Positions 1 through 8,789 are shown, numbered from the stretch's first letter. The stretch: DNA of 64,000 nucleotides from Alphaproteobacteria bacterium (GCA_018820275.1 JAHJOO010000053.1:93317-157316); one strand, 5' to 3'. Numbers and translations are program-made. Notes: generated from the sequence alone by a model not told the origin.

Positions 1-2217
1 CTCCGTCTGCGACAGGAAGGCGTTGAGCAGAGCGTCGTCGGATTCCAGGGCCCCGTAGAAGGCGTCGAACAGGCCCGCCTCGGCGGAGATCAGGCCGGCT
101 TCATCGGCCGTGCGCCGACGGACGTCGACGTAGACCTGGCCCGAGGCGACGTCCGCGCCGCCCTCGACCCGGAACAGATAGGGCGAGTTTTCCTCGATCG
201 AATCGAACGCGACGTCGCCCAGCACCAGGGTGCCGGCGTCGACGATGGTGAACCGTTCCGGCGCATCGATCAGCGACCGGAAGCGGACGCCCAGCGCGGA
301 GTCGTCCTCGAACGTCGCCGTCCCCGACACCTGGTAGCCGCTGACCTCTCCTGCGTCGGGATCGATCGTCACGATCAACCGGCCCTCTTCCCCGACCGTC
401 AGGTTGGAGATCTGGACCGCGGAGTCATGCCGGCTGACCAGCTCGCCCTCGATCACCTCGACGTCCAGAAGGCCGTCGGTGTCGGACAGGGCCGTCGTCA
501 CCGAAGCGTCGCCGGTGATCGTCAGACGGTCCGCGCCGTCCCCGAACGCGATGTCACCGATCACCGTCCCGTTGCGCACGTCGATCAGGTCGGCACCCGA
601 ACCGAGCAGGATGTCGCCGACCATGATCGGCTCCCGCGAGTCCGGAACCCCGTCGCCGTCGGTGTCCGAGTCGCCCGATCCGGGCGTGCTGGTCACCCCC
701 TCCTGCAGCAGGGTGACGCCGGTCGTATTGGCCCGAACGTCGATCAGGGTCGTCGTCCCGGTGATCGGGTCGCCGTCGGCGTTGGCGCTCAGCGTTGCCT
801 GCATGGACCCCGTGTTGGTGATCGACGTCAGCGTGCCGCTGAGATCCAGAATGCCGGTCACCGTCGCCGCGCCGCCGCCGGCCGACGCCAGCAGGGATCC
901 GCTGTTCGAGAACGACGGCAGGCTGGCGCCCGCCTCGATCAGCAGGGCCGTCACGTCGACGTCGACCTCGCTGGACGCGCCGGCGGTGATGAAGCCGCTG
1001 CTCTCAAGGCGCGGCGTCGACACGCCGGCCCCGACCCGCACCGCCGTGGCGTCGGCTTCGAACGCGAGCGCGGCGATCTGGCCCCCGTTGCGGACGCCGC
1101 CGTCGATCGTCACGGCCTGGCCGCCGTCCATTCCCAGCCGCACGCCCTGGGCGGCGACGCCGTCATAGATGCCCTGGCCGGTGATCAGCCCGTTGTTGAT
1201 CAGGCCGTAGGCGTTGGTGCCCGTGCCCACGACGCCGAGCGTCACGGCCTGGGTCATCGAGCCGACGAGAACCGCGGGCGCCTCGCCGAAGCTCTGGATC
1301 CGCGCGGAGATCTCCTGGCTGTCGATCACGCCGTCGCCGTCGTCGTCGGTGGAGTTCGCGTCCGTCTCGGTCGGCAGGCCGTCGATCAGCAGGCCGGCGG
1401 CGACGTTGGCACCGATCCACAGCGCCGGCCCGCCCTGCAGCAGGTCGTCGGCGTCCAGCTTCTCGATGATGCTGTCGGCGGGACGGGTCGTGTAGCGATA
1501 GCCGGACGCCGTGATGTTCGACTGGACGTTCACGCGACCGGTCACGTCGCCGGTGAAGCGCGCGCCGATGGCGTCTTCGCCGAAGGCGTTGACGGTTCCG
1601 CCCAGATAGGCGTCTCCGTCCAGCGTGCCGGTGACGCCGACGCCCGTGGTCCGGTCGCCGAAGACGCGGAGGTCCCCGAGCATGCGCAGATCACCGGTCA
1701 GACCGTCGTCGATCGCGATGCCCCAGGAATCATTGCCCTCGACGAGGATGGCGCCAGAGGTCTCGACGCGCACGTCTCCGGTCACCGGACCGGCCAGGCG
1801 GATACCGTAGCGGCCGGAGCCGGTCGCCCACGGACCGTCCAGGTCGCCGTCGCCGTCGGTGTCCGGGTAGGAGGTGATCGTGTCCGCCAGGCCGATGGAG
1901 CCGGACAACAGGATCGTGGTGTTCACGCCCCCCGCGACCAGCACGCCGATCGCCCCGTCGGCGGCGTTCGTCATGTTGATCGAACCGCCCGTCGAAATGG
2001 TCAGGGTGTTGTCGGAATCGACCGTGACTCCCACGCCGGAGTTCACGTTGACGGCGCCGCCCGAGGCGATCTCGACGTTGGCGGGGACGCCGCCCGCGCC
2101 GGCGTTCGAGGTCTGCACGGGCGTCGTGCGGGCCGTGTTGATGACGACCTGGGCCTGGGCACCGGCGGCGAAGAGAAGGGGCGCGAGCGCCGCAGCGGTC
2201 GCATAGAAAAGACGCAT
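1..2217 (-). CDS. Autotransporter-like exported protein, 3' end outside window
   Basis: The open frame runs from the ATG at 2217 to the window edge, giving 739 residues with no stop, so the C-terminus is missing. The N-terminus is a signal peptide ending in AQA before Gln. The rest is Gly/Asp/Thr/Val-rich with many short strand-turn units, as in passenger domains of autotransporters. Three acidic calcium-loop-like motifs are visible: DTDGDGDLDG near residue 118, TDDDGDGVID near 288 and SDTDGDGVPD near 514. A C-terminal beta-barrel would be expected outside the window but cannot be seen. It is divergent from the SPFH gene. Family membership is inferred from composition and signal peptide, and the substrate or ligand is unknown. 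Confidence 0.7.
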   Translation of the reverse strand, partial: MRLFYATAAALAPLLFAAGAQAQVVINTARTTPVQTSNAGAGGVPANVEIASGGAVNVNSGVGVTVDSDNTLTISTGGSINMTNAADGAIGVLVAGGVNTTILLSGSIGLADTITSYPDTDGDGDLDGPWATGSGRYGIRLAGPVTGDVRVETSGAILVEGNDSWGIAIDDGLTGDLRMLGDLRVFGDRTTGVGVTGTLDGDAYLGGTVNAFGEDAIGARFTGDVTGRVNVQSNITASGYRYTTRPADSIIEKLDADDLLQGGPALWIGANVAAGLLIDGLPTETDANSTDDDGDGVIDSQEISARIQSFGEAPAVLVGSMTQAVTLGVVGTGTNAYGLINNGLITGQGIYDGVAAQGVRLGMDGGQAVTIDGGVRNGGQIAALAFEADATAVRVGAGVSTPRLESSGFITAGASSEVDVDVTALLIEAGASLPSFSNSGSLLASAGGGAATVTGILDLSGTLTSITNTGSMQATLSANADGDPITGTTTLIDVRANTTGVTLLQEGVTSTPGSGDSDTDGDGVPDSREPIMVGDILLGSGADLIDVRNGTVIGDIAFGDGADRLTITGDASVTTALSDTDGLLDVEVIEGELVSRHDSAVQISNLTVGEEGRLIVTIDPDAGEVSGYQVSGTATFEDDSALGVRFRSLIDAPERFTIVDAGTLVLGDVAFDSIEENSPYLFRVEGGADVASGQVYVDVRRRTADEAGLISAEAGLFDAFYGALESDDALLNAFLSQTE

Positions 2218-2394
2218 AACCGGGATCACCCCTCACGGCGCACGAGACGATTTCCGGGGCCGTTTAGCAGCCCCGTCGGACGTTTGTCCCAAGTTTCCCG
2301 AATTTGAGGCGAATGCAAGGCCGCTCCCCCCTTTCGGGCTTGCGGCCACCGATCGCACAATGATATCACTTCGCCATCGTCCAAGGGGGGTTCC

Positions 2395-3276
2395 ATGACC
2401 GAGAAGAGAGCGCGTTCCACCGAGCGGCCGGCGAAGGCGGCCGGAGGCATCCCGATCCTGCTGGTCACGCTGGCGATGGTCGTTTTGGGGCCCGTGCTGG
2501 TGGCGCAGAACCCGGACGCCTGGCCGTTCCTGGTCGGCGGAACCGGTCTGGCCACGCTCGGCCTGTTCCTGATGTGCGGCTTCTACGCCCTGCAGCCGAA
2601 CGAGGCGGCGGCCATCCTGCTGTTCGGGGACTATCGCGGCACGGACCGCACCACCGGTCTGCGCTGGGTCCTGCCCTGGTACACGCGCAAGAAGATCAGC
2701 CTGCGCGCCCGCAACCTGACCAGCGACAAGCTGAAGGTGAACGACAAGCGCGGCAACCCGATCGAGATCGCCGCCAACGTGGTCTGGCGGGTCGAGGATT
2801 CGGCCCAGGCCCTGTTCGACGTCGACGACTACCAGGCCTTCGTGAACATCCAGGTGGACACCGGCCTGCGCGACCTGACCTCGCACTACGCCTACGACCA
2901 CGGCGAGGAGCACGAGCTCACGCTGCGCGCCGACGCCGAGGACGTGGCGGACCGGCTTCGCGGCGAACTGGCGTCGCGGGTATCGGTGGCCGGCGTCGTG
3001 GTCGACGAGGCCCGTCTGGCGCACCTCGCCTATGCGCCGGAAATCGCCCAGGCCATGCTCAAGCGTCAGCAGGCCGAGGCCGTGCTGGCGGCGCGGCGCC
3101 TGATCGTGAAGGGTGCGGTCGGCATGGTCGAGAGCGCCCTGACCGACCTGGGCGAGCGCGGCGTGGTGGAACTGGACGAGGACCGCAAGGCGGCGATGGT
3201 CTCCAACCTGCTGGTCGTTCTGTGCGCCGACCGCGAGGCCCAGCCCGTGGTCAACACCGGCACCCTCTACGGCTGA
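2395..3276 (+). CDS. SPFH/band-7 domain membrane protein
   Basis: This is a 293-aa protein with two N-terminal hydrophobic segments (about residues 19-38 and 43-66), followed by a band-7/SPFH domain from about residue 68 ([18 protein letters not shown]) to about 240. SPFH proteins form oligomeric rings on the membrane and organise lipid domains or proteases. It differs from the stomatin-like protein at 63035: it has two membrane segments and lacks the long Glu/Ala-rich coiled coil. An AAGGGGGG ribosome-binding site precedes the ATG. Its stop overlaps the start of a ribbon-helix-helix gene, so the two are co-translated. The specific role is unknown. Confidence 0.85.
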   Translation: MTEKRARSTERPAKAAGGIPILLVTLAMVVLGPVLVAQNPDAWPFLVGGTGLATLGLFLMCGFYALQPNEAAAILLFGDYRGTDRTTGLRWVLPWYTRKKISLRARNLTSDKLKVNDKRGNPIEIAANVVWRVEDSAQALFDVDDYQAFVNIQVDTGLRDLTSHYAYDHGEEHELTLRADAEDVADRLRGELASRVSVAGVVVDEARLAHLAYAPEIAQAMLKRQQAEAVLAARRLIVKGAVGMVESALTDLGERGVVELDEDRKAAMVSNLLVVLCADREAQPVVNTGTLYG

Positions 3277-3470
3277 TGGCGCCCGGGGCGAAGAAGGCCT
3301 TTCTGTTGCGCGCCTCCCCGGAGGTGATGGCGGCGGTCGAGCGTCTGGCCGCCGCCGAGCTGCGCTCCGTGAACGCCCAGGTCGAGGTGCTTCTGCGCGA
3401 GGCCCTGGGCCGGCGCGGAAGGCCCGTGGCGGCCCCCCCGGGCTCCGGAGACGACAAGGACGGCGCTTGA
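3276..3470 (+). CDS. Small Arc/HicB-type ribbon-helix-helix protein
   Basis: This 64-aa protein starts at an ATG overlapping the stop of the SPFH gene (ATGA). Residues 7-50 fit the Arc/MetJ ribbon-helix-helix pattern: a short strand (KAFLLRAS), then two helices (PEVMAAVERLAAAEL, VNAQVEVLLREAL). The last 15 residues are a Pro/Gly/Asp-rich tail. Such domains bind DNA as dimers. Proteins like this are often labelled HicB-type antitoxins, but no toxin gene is adjacent. The overlap with a membrane SPFH gene suggests a shared function, for example control of the pair's own transcription, which is inference. Confidence 0.75.
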   Translation: MAPGAKKAFLLRASPEVMAAVERLAAAELRSVNAQVEVLLREALGRRGRPVAAPPGSGDDKDGA

Positions 3471-3501
3471 GCTTGATCCCGCGCGGCGCTACGGCGCGCT
3501 G

Positions 3502-4845
3502 ATGGTCAAGTCGCACATGTCCAGGGTCCGCAAGGCCCGGCGCATCCAGAAGCGGGTCCGCAAGGGCAGAATCGGCGTCAGCGCCGCCGAGCGGGAGCTG
3601 ATGAACCTCGCCGGCCTGGAGGTCCAGGAAGGCGAGTTGCGCCTCTTCCCGGGCTGGGACGAGGAGGTGTCGGAAACCCTGCGCGCCACCAAGGCGGCGT
3701 CGGAAGATCCGCGCGCCCGCATGGTCGACACGACCATGCTCTACGCCCCCAAATCCGGCGGCGTGAAGCGCTATCTGCTGTCCAAGAAGGCCTGGCTCGA
3801 GACCAACCGGCCCGACGTGGCCCACACCCTCGTCGTACCCGGCGCGCATCACAAGGCCGGCGACGACGGCATTGTTCACCTGCACGCCACCAAGCTGCCG
3901 TTCGGCGACGGCTATCGCTGGCCCCAGTCGGTGCGCCGATGGGCGGCCTGGGTGGCGTCGCTGGAGCCCGACCTGATCGAGGCCGGCGACCCCTACACCC
4001 CGGGGCAGGGTGCCCTGGAAGCCGGGCAACGGGCCGGCTGCCCTGTGATCGGTTTCTGCCATTCCGACCCGGCCGGCCTGGCGGCGCTCCATTTCGGCGA
4101 GTGGGCCAAGAAGCCGGTCGAGCTGCGCTGGGCCCGCCTGTTCGGCCAGTTCGACCGCGTGATCTCGCCCAGCCGCTACATCGCCCGCCGTCTCGAAGAG
4201 GCGGGCATCCGCGACATCGTCATCCAGCCGCTGGGCGTCGAGGTCGACACCTTCCGCCCGGATCGTCGGGATCGCGACTGGCTGCTGAAGCGGCTGGGCC
4301 TGCCGGCGTCGGCCCGCCTGCTCTGCTTCGCCGGAAGGCCCGCCCGGGAGAAGAACATCGACGTGCTGATCCAGGCCGTCCAGAAGCTGGGCGACCCCTA
4401 TCACCTGGTCCTGGTGGGGGCGGGGCAGGGGCTGCCGCACGAGGACCGGGTCATCTCGCTTCCCTACGAGGCCAATCCCCGGACCGTCGCAAAGATCATC
4501 GCCAGCTGCGACGCCTTCGTGCACGCCAACGACAAGGAGCCGTTCGGCCTCATCGTGCTGGAGGCCATGGCCTGCGGTCGTCCGGTGGTCGGGGTCAATG
4601 CGGGCGGGGTGAAGGAGACGGTCGATCCGACCGTCGGCCAGCTGGCCGACGTGGCCGAGCCCGGCCCCTATGCCGAGGCGGTGGCCGCCCTGTTCGAGCG
4701 CGATCTCGACGCCGTCGGGGCGGCCGCGAGGCGGAAGACGGTCGAGACCTTCGCCTGGGACCGCGTCTTCGAGGGTCTGTGCGGGACCTATGCCGACGTC
4801 AGCGGCAAACCGGCGTTTCTCGCCGCGAAAGGACAGCCAGGATGA
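3502..4845 (+). CDS. Glycosyltransferase family 4 (group 1)
   Basis: The 447-aa frame contains a GT-B glycosyltransferase. An N-terminal acceptor domain opens with YAPKSGGVKRYL near residue 80, and a C-terminal nucleotide-sugar domain carries the EPFGLIVLEAMACGRPVVG motif near 348-366 with the E-x7-E retaining GT4 signature. It transfers a sugar from an NDP-donor to an unidentified acceptor, probably a cell-surface glycan or lipid. The first 70 or so residues are a basic, helical extension not typical of GT4 enzymes. An internal ATG at 3721 (MVDTTMLYAP) would give a family-like N-terminus, so the start is uncertain. The stop overlaps the following phosphatase gene. Confidence 0.82.
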   Translation: MVKSHMSRVRKARRIQKRVRKGRIGVSAAERELMNLAGLEVQEGELRLFPGWDEEVSETLRATKAASEDPRARMVDTTMLYAPKSGGVKRYLLSKKAWLETNRPDVAHTLVVPGAHHKAGDDGIVHLHATKLPFGDGYRWPQSVRRWAAWVASLEPDLIEAGDPYTPGQGALEAGQRAGCPVIGFCHSDPAGLAALHFGEWAKKPVELRWARLFGQFDRVISPSRYIARRLEEAGIRDIVIQPLGVEVDTFRPDRRDRDWLLKRLGLPASARLLCFAGRPAREKNIDVLIQAVQKLGDPYHLVLVGAGQGLPHEDRVISLPYEANPRTVAKIIASCDAFVHANDKEPFGLIVLEAMACGRPVVGVNAGGVKETVDPTVGQLADVAEPGPYAEAVAALFERDLDAVGAAARRKTVETFAWDRVFEGLCGTYADVSGKPAFLAAKGQPG

Positions 4846-5357
4846 CCCTCCCCGGAAAGGCCCTGCTGAGCGCGGCCCTGTGGAGCCTGGCGTCGGTCGC
4901 CACGGCCCAGCACGTCGTACTGGTGCGTCACGCGGAGAAGGTCGACGCCTCCCGCGATCCGGTCTTGTCGGGGGCCGGCACGGCGCGCGCCGAGGCCCTG
5001 GCCGGGGTCTTCGCCGGGACGGGCCCCGACCTGATCCTGGTCAGCCCGTTTCAGCGCACCGCCCTGACGGCCGTGCCGACGATCGCCGCATCCGGCGCGC
5101 CCGTGCGGGTCATCGCCCTGGACGGCGGCGTGGACGCCCACCTCGCCGGGATCCTGGCGGAAATCGCCCTCCAGCCGGATGACGCCGAGATCCTGATCGT
5201 CGGGCACAGCAACACCGTCCCGCTGATCGCGCGCGCCCTCGGGGTCGCGGCCGCCGACATGCCCGACTGCGAGTACGATCGCCTGACGCGGATCGACCTC
5301 ACGACGGCCGCCCCGTCCGGCACGGTCGACCGCTACGGCGCCGCGTCCGACTGCTGA
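4842..5357 (+). CDS. Exported histidine phosphatase family protein
   Basis: This 171-aa protein has a signal-peptide-like N-terminus (residues 1-22, ending ATAQ). A histidine phosphatase fold follows: VLVRHAEK with the catalytic His at about residue 30, and VGHSNTVP with the second catalytic His near 125. The arginine before the first His and the SPFQRT segment near residue 67 fit the phosphate pocket. The substrate cannot be told from sequence. The ATG overlaps the GT4 stop (ATGA), so the two are translationally coupled. Exported versions of this family act in the periplasm. Confidence 0.85.
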   Translation: MTLPGKALLSAALWSLASVATAQHVVLVRHAEKVDASRDPVLSGAGTARAEALAGVFAGTGPDLILVSPFQRTALTAVPTIAASGAPVRVIALDGGVDAHLAGILAEIALQPDDAEILIVGHSNTVPLIARALGVAAADMPDCEYDRLTRIDLTTAAPSGTVDRYGAASDC

Positions 5358-5384
5358 CGGAACAGGCGACGCCCGCAGCCCGTT

Positions 5385-5407
5385 GCCTCTGCGGATTCGC
5401 AGGAGGC
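5385..5407 (+). promoter_or_regulatory. Hairpin sequestering the SDR ribosome-binding site
   Basis: Arm 5385-5393 (GCCTCTGCG) pairs with 5398-5407 (CGCAGGAGGC) around a GATT loop, giving nine base pairs with a single bulged G at 5403. The entire Shine-Dalgarno AGGAGG (5401-5406) lies in the 3' arm, five bases before the ATG at 5412. This is the geometry of an RNA thermometer or other translational switch. No functional data; structure read by eye. Confidence 0.5.
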
Positions 5408-5411
5408 CGCC

Positions 5412-6401
5412 ATGAATGACCGCTTCGACCCCCGGGCCGGGAAGACCGCCGACCACGAGCGCGAGGTCCAGGCGCGCATCGACGCTCGGGACGCGATGTC
5501 CGGGGGCGCGGAGCAGGAAGGCGGGGCGGTCCAGGCGGGTGCCCGGCGCTATCCCGAGCCGCCCTTCCCGAAGCAGCACCAGACCAAGCCCGGCGATGAG
5601 TCGGCGCTGGATCCCGCGCCGATGTATGACGCGCCCTTCTGGAAGGGGTCGGGCAAGCTGAACGGCTTCGCCGCCCTGGTGACCGGCGGCGACTCCGGAA
5701 TCGGCCGCGCCGTGGCCGTCCTGTTCGCCCGCGAGGGCTGCGACGTGGCCATCTGCCACCTCGACGAGGACCGGGACGCGGCGGACGCGAAGGCGGCCGT
5801 CGAGGCCGAAGGTCGCCGCGCCATCGTCCTGAAGGGCGACGTCGCCGATCCGGCGTTCGCGAAGGCGGCGGTGCAGGCCGCGCTGGACGCCTTCGGCCGT
5901 CTGGACGTGGTGGTGCCGAACGCCGCCTTCCAGGAGCACGTCGGCGCATTCGAGGACCTGGAGTTCGACCACTTCGACCGGACGCTGAAGACCAACCTCT
6001 ACGGCTATTTCAACATCTGCCAGGCCGCCGTGCCGCATCTGAAGTCCAGCGGCGCCATCGTCATGACGGGGTCGGTGACCGGCATCATGGGCAACAAGGA
6101 CCTGCTCGACTATTCGATGACCAAGGGCGGCATCCACGCCTTCGCGCGGTCGCTGGGCACGCACCTCGCGCCGCGCGGCATCCGGGTCAACGTGGTGGCG
6201 CCGGGCCCCGTCTGGACCCCGCTGAACCCCGCCGACAAGGATGCGGAGAAGACGTCGAAATTCGGCGCGGAAACCGTGATGAAGCGCCCGGCCCAGCCCG
6301 AGGAGATCGCGCCCGCCTACGTCTTCCTCGCGTCGCCGCAGATGTCGAGCTACATCACCGGCGAGGTGCTGCCGATCATCGGTGGCTACTCGGGCGGGTG
6401 A
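5412..6401 (+). CDS. SDR-family oxidoreductase, general-stress YghA type
   Basis: This 329-aa protein has an N-terminal extension of about 80 residues, then a Rossmann short-chain dehydrogenase domain: TGGDSGIG at 91-98 for NAD(P) binding, an NAA-type motif (VVPNAAF), the catalytic YSMTKGG near 235-241, and the C-terminal SYITGEVLPIIGG. The long hydrophilic N-terminus with FPKQHQ is typical of the YghA/YhdF stress-associated branch. The substrate is unknown, probably a small alcohol or aldehyde. It stands alone downstream of the phosphatase, and its ribosome-binding site is inside a hairpin (5385-5407), suggesting translational control. Confidence 0.88.
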   Translation: MNDRFDPRAGKTADHEREVQARIDARDAMSGGAEQEGGAVQAGARRYPEPPFPKQHQTKPGDESALDPAPMYDAPFWKGSGKLNGFAALVTGGDSGIGRAVAVLFAREGCDVAICHLDEDRDAADAKAAVEAEGRRAIVLKGDVADPAFAKAAVQAALDAFGRLDVVVPNAAFQEHVGAFEDLEFDHFDRTLKTNLYGYFNICQAAVPHLKSSGAIVMTGSVTGIMGNKDLLDYSMTKGGIHAFARSLGTHLAPRGIRVNVVAPGPVWTPLNPADKDAEKTSKFGAETVMKRPAQPEEIAPAYVFLASPQMSSYITGEVLPIIGGYSGG

Positions 6402-6442
6402 AGAAGGGGATGGGCGGTAGCCATTCCGACGTCCGTCAGGAA

Positions 6443-6519
6443 TGGCGCGAGTGACGGGGCTCGAACCCGCGACCTCCGGCGTGACAGGCCGGCACTCTAA
6501 CCAACTGAGCTACACCCGC
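6443..6519 (-). tRNA. tRNA-Asp (GTC)
   Basis: The 77-nt cloverleaf on the minus strand includes an encoded CCA (6443-6445). The acceptor stem GCGGGTG / CACTCGC pairs fully with one G-U, and the discriminator base is G as expected for Asp. The D-arm is GCTC...GAGT, the anticodon loop CCTGTCACG carries GTC, and the T-arm contains GGTTCGAGCC. A Caulobacter-type promoter lies about 40 nt upstream. Confidence 0.97.
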
Positions 6520-6561
6520 ACATCCCGGCCGAAGCGCTGGTGCGCCGCGGCGAGGGGCGTC

Positions 6562-6589
6562 GTTTAGGCGGGGGCCGCGCGCCCGTCAA
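6562..6589 (-). promoter_or_regulatory. Predicted sigma-73 promoter of tRNA-Asp
   Basis: Reading the minus strand, TTGACGG (6589-6583) matches the Caulobacter -35 consensus TTGACGS. It is followed after 13 nt by GCCTAAAC (6569-6562), a partial match to GCTANAWC. The spacing fits, and the tRNA 5' end is 43 nt further on. The -35 sits within the hairpin described at 6571-6610. Confidence 0.55.
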
Positions 6590-6610
6590 GCGCGGCCCCG
6601 ACCGTTTTTT
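6571..6610 (+). terminator. Putative Rho-independent terminator on the plus strand
   Basis: A perfect 10-bp stem GGGGCCGCGC / GCGCGGCCCC (6571-6580 with 6590-6599) and a 9-nt loop are followed five bases later by TTTTTT (6605-6610). It would end transcripts from the SDR gene before they run antisense into the transporter. There is no T-tract on the minus side. The five-base gap before the T-run makes it slightly atypical. Confidence 0.5.
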
Positions 6611-6616
6611 CGCCGA

Positions 6617-8221
6617 TCAGCGGGCGGCGGCCAGCGGGGGCGTCTGCGGGCCCAGGATGCCGCCGTCCGCCGGGGGCCGGGCGGCCTCCAGCGGAGGCGG
6701 CGGCTCGTAGTGCACGCCCACGCCCGGGCCCAGCGGCAGGTCCAGCGCCACCCACATGGCGACCATGGCCAGACCCGCGATCAGGAAGACCCCCGCATAC
6801 GGCAGCATGGTCGACATCAGGCTGCCCAGACCGAACTTCGGGTCCCAGCGCTGGGCGAAGGTCAGGATCAGCGGGAAATAGCTCATCAGCGGCGTGGCGA
6901 TGTTCGTCACCGAATCGCCCATGCGGTAGGCGGCGGTGGTCATCTCCGGGCTGATGCCCAGCAGCATGAACATCGGCACCACGATGGGGGCCAGCGCCGA
7001 CCACTTGGCCGAGGCCGAGCCGATGAACAGGTCGAAGAAGCACGACACCAGCACGACCGCGATCAGCAGCAGCGGCGTCGGCAAGGCCACGCTCTTCAGA
7101 TACTCCGCGCCGCTGACCGCCAGGATCGGGCCCAGGCCGGACCAGTTGAACATGGCCACGAAGTGGGCGGCGAAGAAGGCCAGCACGATGTAGGGGGCCA
7201 TCTGGGCGATGCCGTCGCGCATCATCACCACCATGTCGCGGTGGCTCTTCACCGTGCCCGCCCCGATGCCGAACGCCCCGCCGGCCAGGAAGAACAGGAT
7301 GGCGAAGAAGGCGACCAGCGACTGGTACAGCGGGTTGAACCGCTGGTTCGGCTCCGCCTCGGCGTCGACGAAGGGCGAGCCGGGCAACAGGACGATCGCC
7401 GCCCACAGGGCGATCATGCCCAGCAGCGTCAGGCCGGCGAAGGCCAGTCCCCGCTTCTCGGCCGCCGTCAGCGGCGTTTTCTCGTCGGCCTTGGGGCCTT
7501 CGGTGTGGATCGGCGCGCGGGCCTTCAGCCGGGGCTCGATCACCACGTCGGTGAGAAACCAGATGATCGGCGTGAAGACCACGACCATGCCGATGGAGAA
7601 GAACCAGTTGCCCGCGATCGTGACGCTGTAGTTCGGGTCGATCAGCTGCGCCGCCGGCTCGGTGATGCCCAGGATCAGGGCGTCCGACGCCCCGGGGAAC
7701 AGATTGCCCGCGAACCCGCCGGAAACCGCAGCGAATCCGGCGGCCAGTCCGGCCAGCGGATGGCGCCCGGCCGCGGCGAAGATCACCGCCGCCAGCGGGA
7801 TGACGACCACGTAGGAGGCGTCCGAGGCGTGGTGCGACACCATGCCCGTGACGGCCACCGCCGGGGTCAGGATGAAGCGCGGCGCGTTCAGCAGCATGCC
7901 GCGGAAGGCCGTGGTGAACAGGCCCGCGCGTTCCGCCACCGCGGCGCCGTAGACCACGGTGAGCACGATCCCCAGCGGCGGGAAGGCCGCCAGCGTCCGC
8001 GGCATCTCGATGAACAGCTTCTCGAGGTTCTCGGTGGACAGCAGGCTCCTGGCCTGCAGCACGTCGCCCGTCACCGGATTGACGCTCTGCCAGCCCAGCC
8101 CTGCGCCGACCATGCTCAGAATCATGAGCGCCAGGATGAACCACAGGAACAGAAAGACGGGGTCCGGCAGCTTGTTGCCGACCCTTTCGACGGCGTCGAG
8201 AACGCGGGCGCCGAGCTTCAT
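6617..8221 (-). CDS. abgT: AbgT-family transporter
   Basis: This 534-aa integral membrane protein has about a dozen hydrophobic segments and the AbgT-family signatures [17 protein letters not shown] near 129-145, [14 protein letters not shown] near 167-180 and [20 protein letters not shown] near 400. Family members were first known for p-aminobenzoyl-glutamate uptake; others export sulfonamides as antimetabolite pumps. Which applies here cannot be read from sequence. It is divergent from nuoA and shares a 190-bp intergenic region that contains an inverted repeat (8273-8305) next to a TTGACGC hexamer. The C-terminus carries a Pro-rich tail of about 30 residues. Confidence 0.9.
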   Translation of the reverse strand: MKLGARVLDAVERVGNKLPDPVFLFLWFILALMILSMVGAGLGWQSVNPVTGDVLQARSLLSTENLEKLFIEMPRTLAAFPPLGIVLTVVYGAAVAERAGLFTTAFRGMLLNAPRFILTPAVAVTGMVSHHASDASYVVVIPLAAVIFAAAGRHPLAGLAAGFAAVSGGFAGNLFPGASDALILGITEPAAQLIDPNYSVTIAGNWFFSIGMVVVFTPIIWFLTDVVIEPRLKARAPIHTEGPKADEKTPLTAAEKRGLAFAGLTLLGMIALWAAIVLLPGSPFVDAEAEPNQRFNPLYQSLVAFFAILFFLAGGAFGIGAGTVKSHRDMVVMMRDGIAQMAPYIVLAFFAAHFVAMFNWSGLGPILAVSGAEYLKSVALPTPLLLIAVVLVSCFFDLFIGSASAKWSALAPIVVPMFMLLGISPEMTTAAYRMGDSVTNIATPLMSYFPLILTFAQRWDPKFGLGSLMSTMLPYAGVFLIAGLAMVAMWVALDLPLGPGVGVHYEPPPPLEAARPPADGGILGPQTPPLAAAR

Positions 8222-8272
8222 CGAGGGACTCCGTTGACGACGGGGTCGGGCAAGGGAGACGGTCGCGCGTCA

Positions 8273-8305
8273 ATTCGCAAGTGCGACATCTCGCACCATG
8301 CGAAT
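8273..8305. promoter_or_regulatory. Interrupted inverted repeat between abgT and nuoA
   Basis: The outer arms ATTCGCA (8273-8279) and TGCGAAT (8299-8305) are perfect complements. The inner arms GTGCGA (8281-8286) and TCGCAC (8291-8296) are also perfect, around CATC. A further TCGCA half-site follows at 8309-8313. It adjoins TTGACGC on the abgT side (8273-8267, minus strand) and lies 30 bp upstream of the predicted nuo -35. This looks like a regulator operator for one or both genes; the protein is unknown. Confidence 0.45.
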
Positions 8306-8335
8306 GAGTCGCAGAAATTCCCGGGCCGACGGGGT

Positions 8336-8364
8336 TTGAACGGCGGTGTCAGTCCGTCTAGAAA
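8336..8364 (+). promoter_or_regulatory. Predicted promoter of the nuo operon
   Basis: TTGAAC (8336-8341), a 15-nt spacer and TCTAGAAA (8357-8364) resemble the Caulobacter housekeeping promoter (TTGACGS, GCTANAWC). It lies about 50 nt before the nuoA ATG at 8412 and is the only such match I saw in the divergent region. Confidence 0.55.
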
Positions 8365-8411
8365 GCCGCGATTCCGCCCGCCTCCCTTTCCGGGCGACCG
8401 AGGTCCTCTCG

Positions 8412-8789
8412 ATGAACGAATTCCTTCTCGAATATCTCCCCGCCGTCATCTTCCTGGCGCTCGGCGGGGTGATCGGCGTCCTGTTCACGGTGGCCGCCCT
8501 CGTGGTGGCGCCCAAGAACCCGGACAGCGAGAAGCTGGCCGCCTACGAGTGCGGCTTCAACGCCTTCGACGACGCCCGCATGAAGTTCGACGTGCGCTTC
8601 TACCTGGTGTCGATCCTCTTCATCATCTTCGACCTCGAGGTCGCCTTCCTCTTCCCCTGGGCGGTGTCGCTGTTCGACCTGTCGCAGGCGGGCATGGTGT
8701 TCGCCTTCTGGTCGATGATGGTCTTCCTCGGCGTGCTGACCGTCGGCTTCATCTACGAATGGAAGAAGGGAGCCCTGGAATGGGAGTGA
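8412..8789 (+). CDS. nuoA: NADH-quinone oxidoreductase subunit A
   Basis: This 125-aa membrane subunit of complex I has three transmembrane helices (about 9-33, 64-86, 90-112). The conserved loop YECGF near residue 46 and [20 protein letters not shown] near 60-79 carry the quinone-channel Cys and the acidic residues. The ATG at 8412 was chosen because it gives the family N-terminus; the frame opens 22 codons earlier. It is the first gene of the operon, behind the promoter at 8336-8364. The last 10 bases overlap nuoB. Confidence 0.97.
   Translation: MNEFLLEYLPAVIFLALGGVIGVLFTVAALVVAPKNPDSEKLAAYECGFNAFDDARMKFDVRFYLVSILFIIFDLEVAFLFPWAVSLFDLSQAGMVFAFWSMMVFLGVLTVGFIYEWKKGALEWE

Noticed and set aside
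404..2307. Plus-strand frames of 254 and 626 codons over the autotransporter-like gene
   Set aside because: They carry no signal peptide or motif and mirror the minus-strand gene, which has a signal peptide and Ca-loop repeats.
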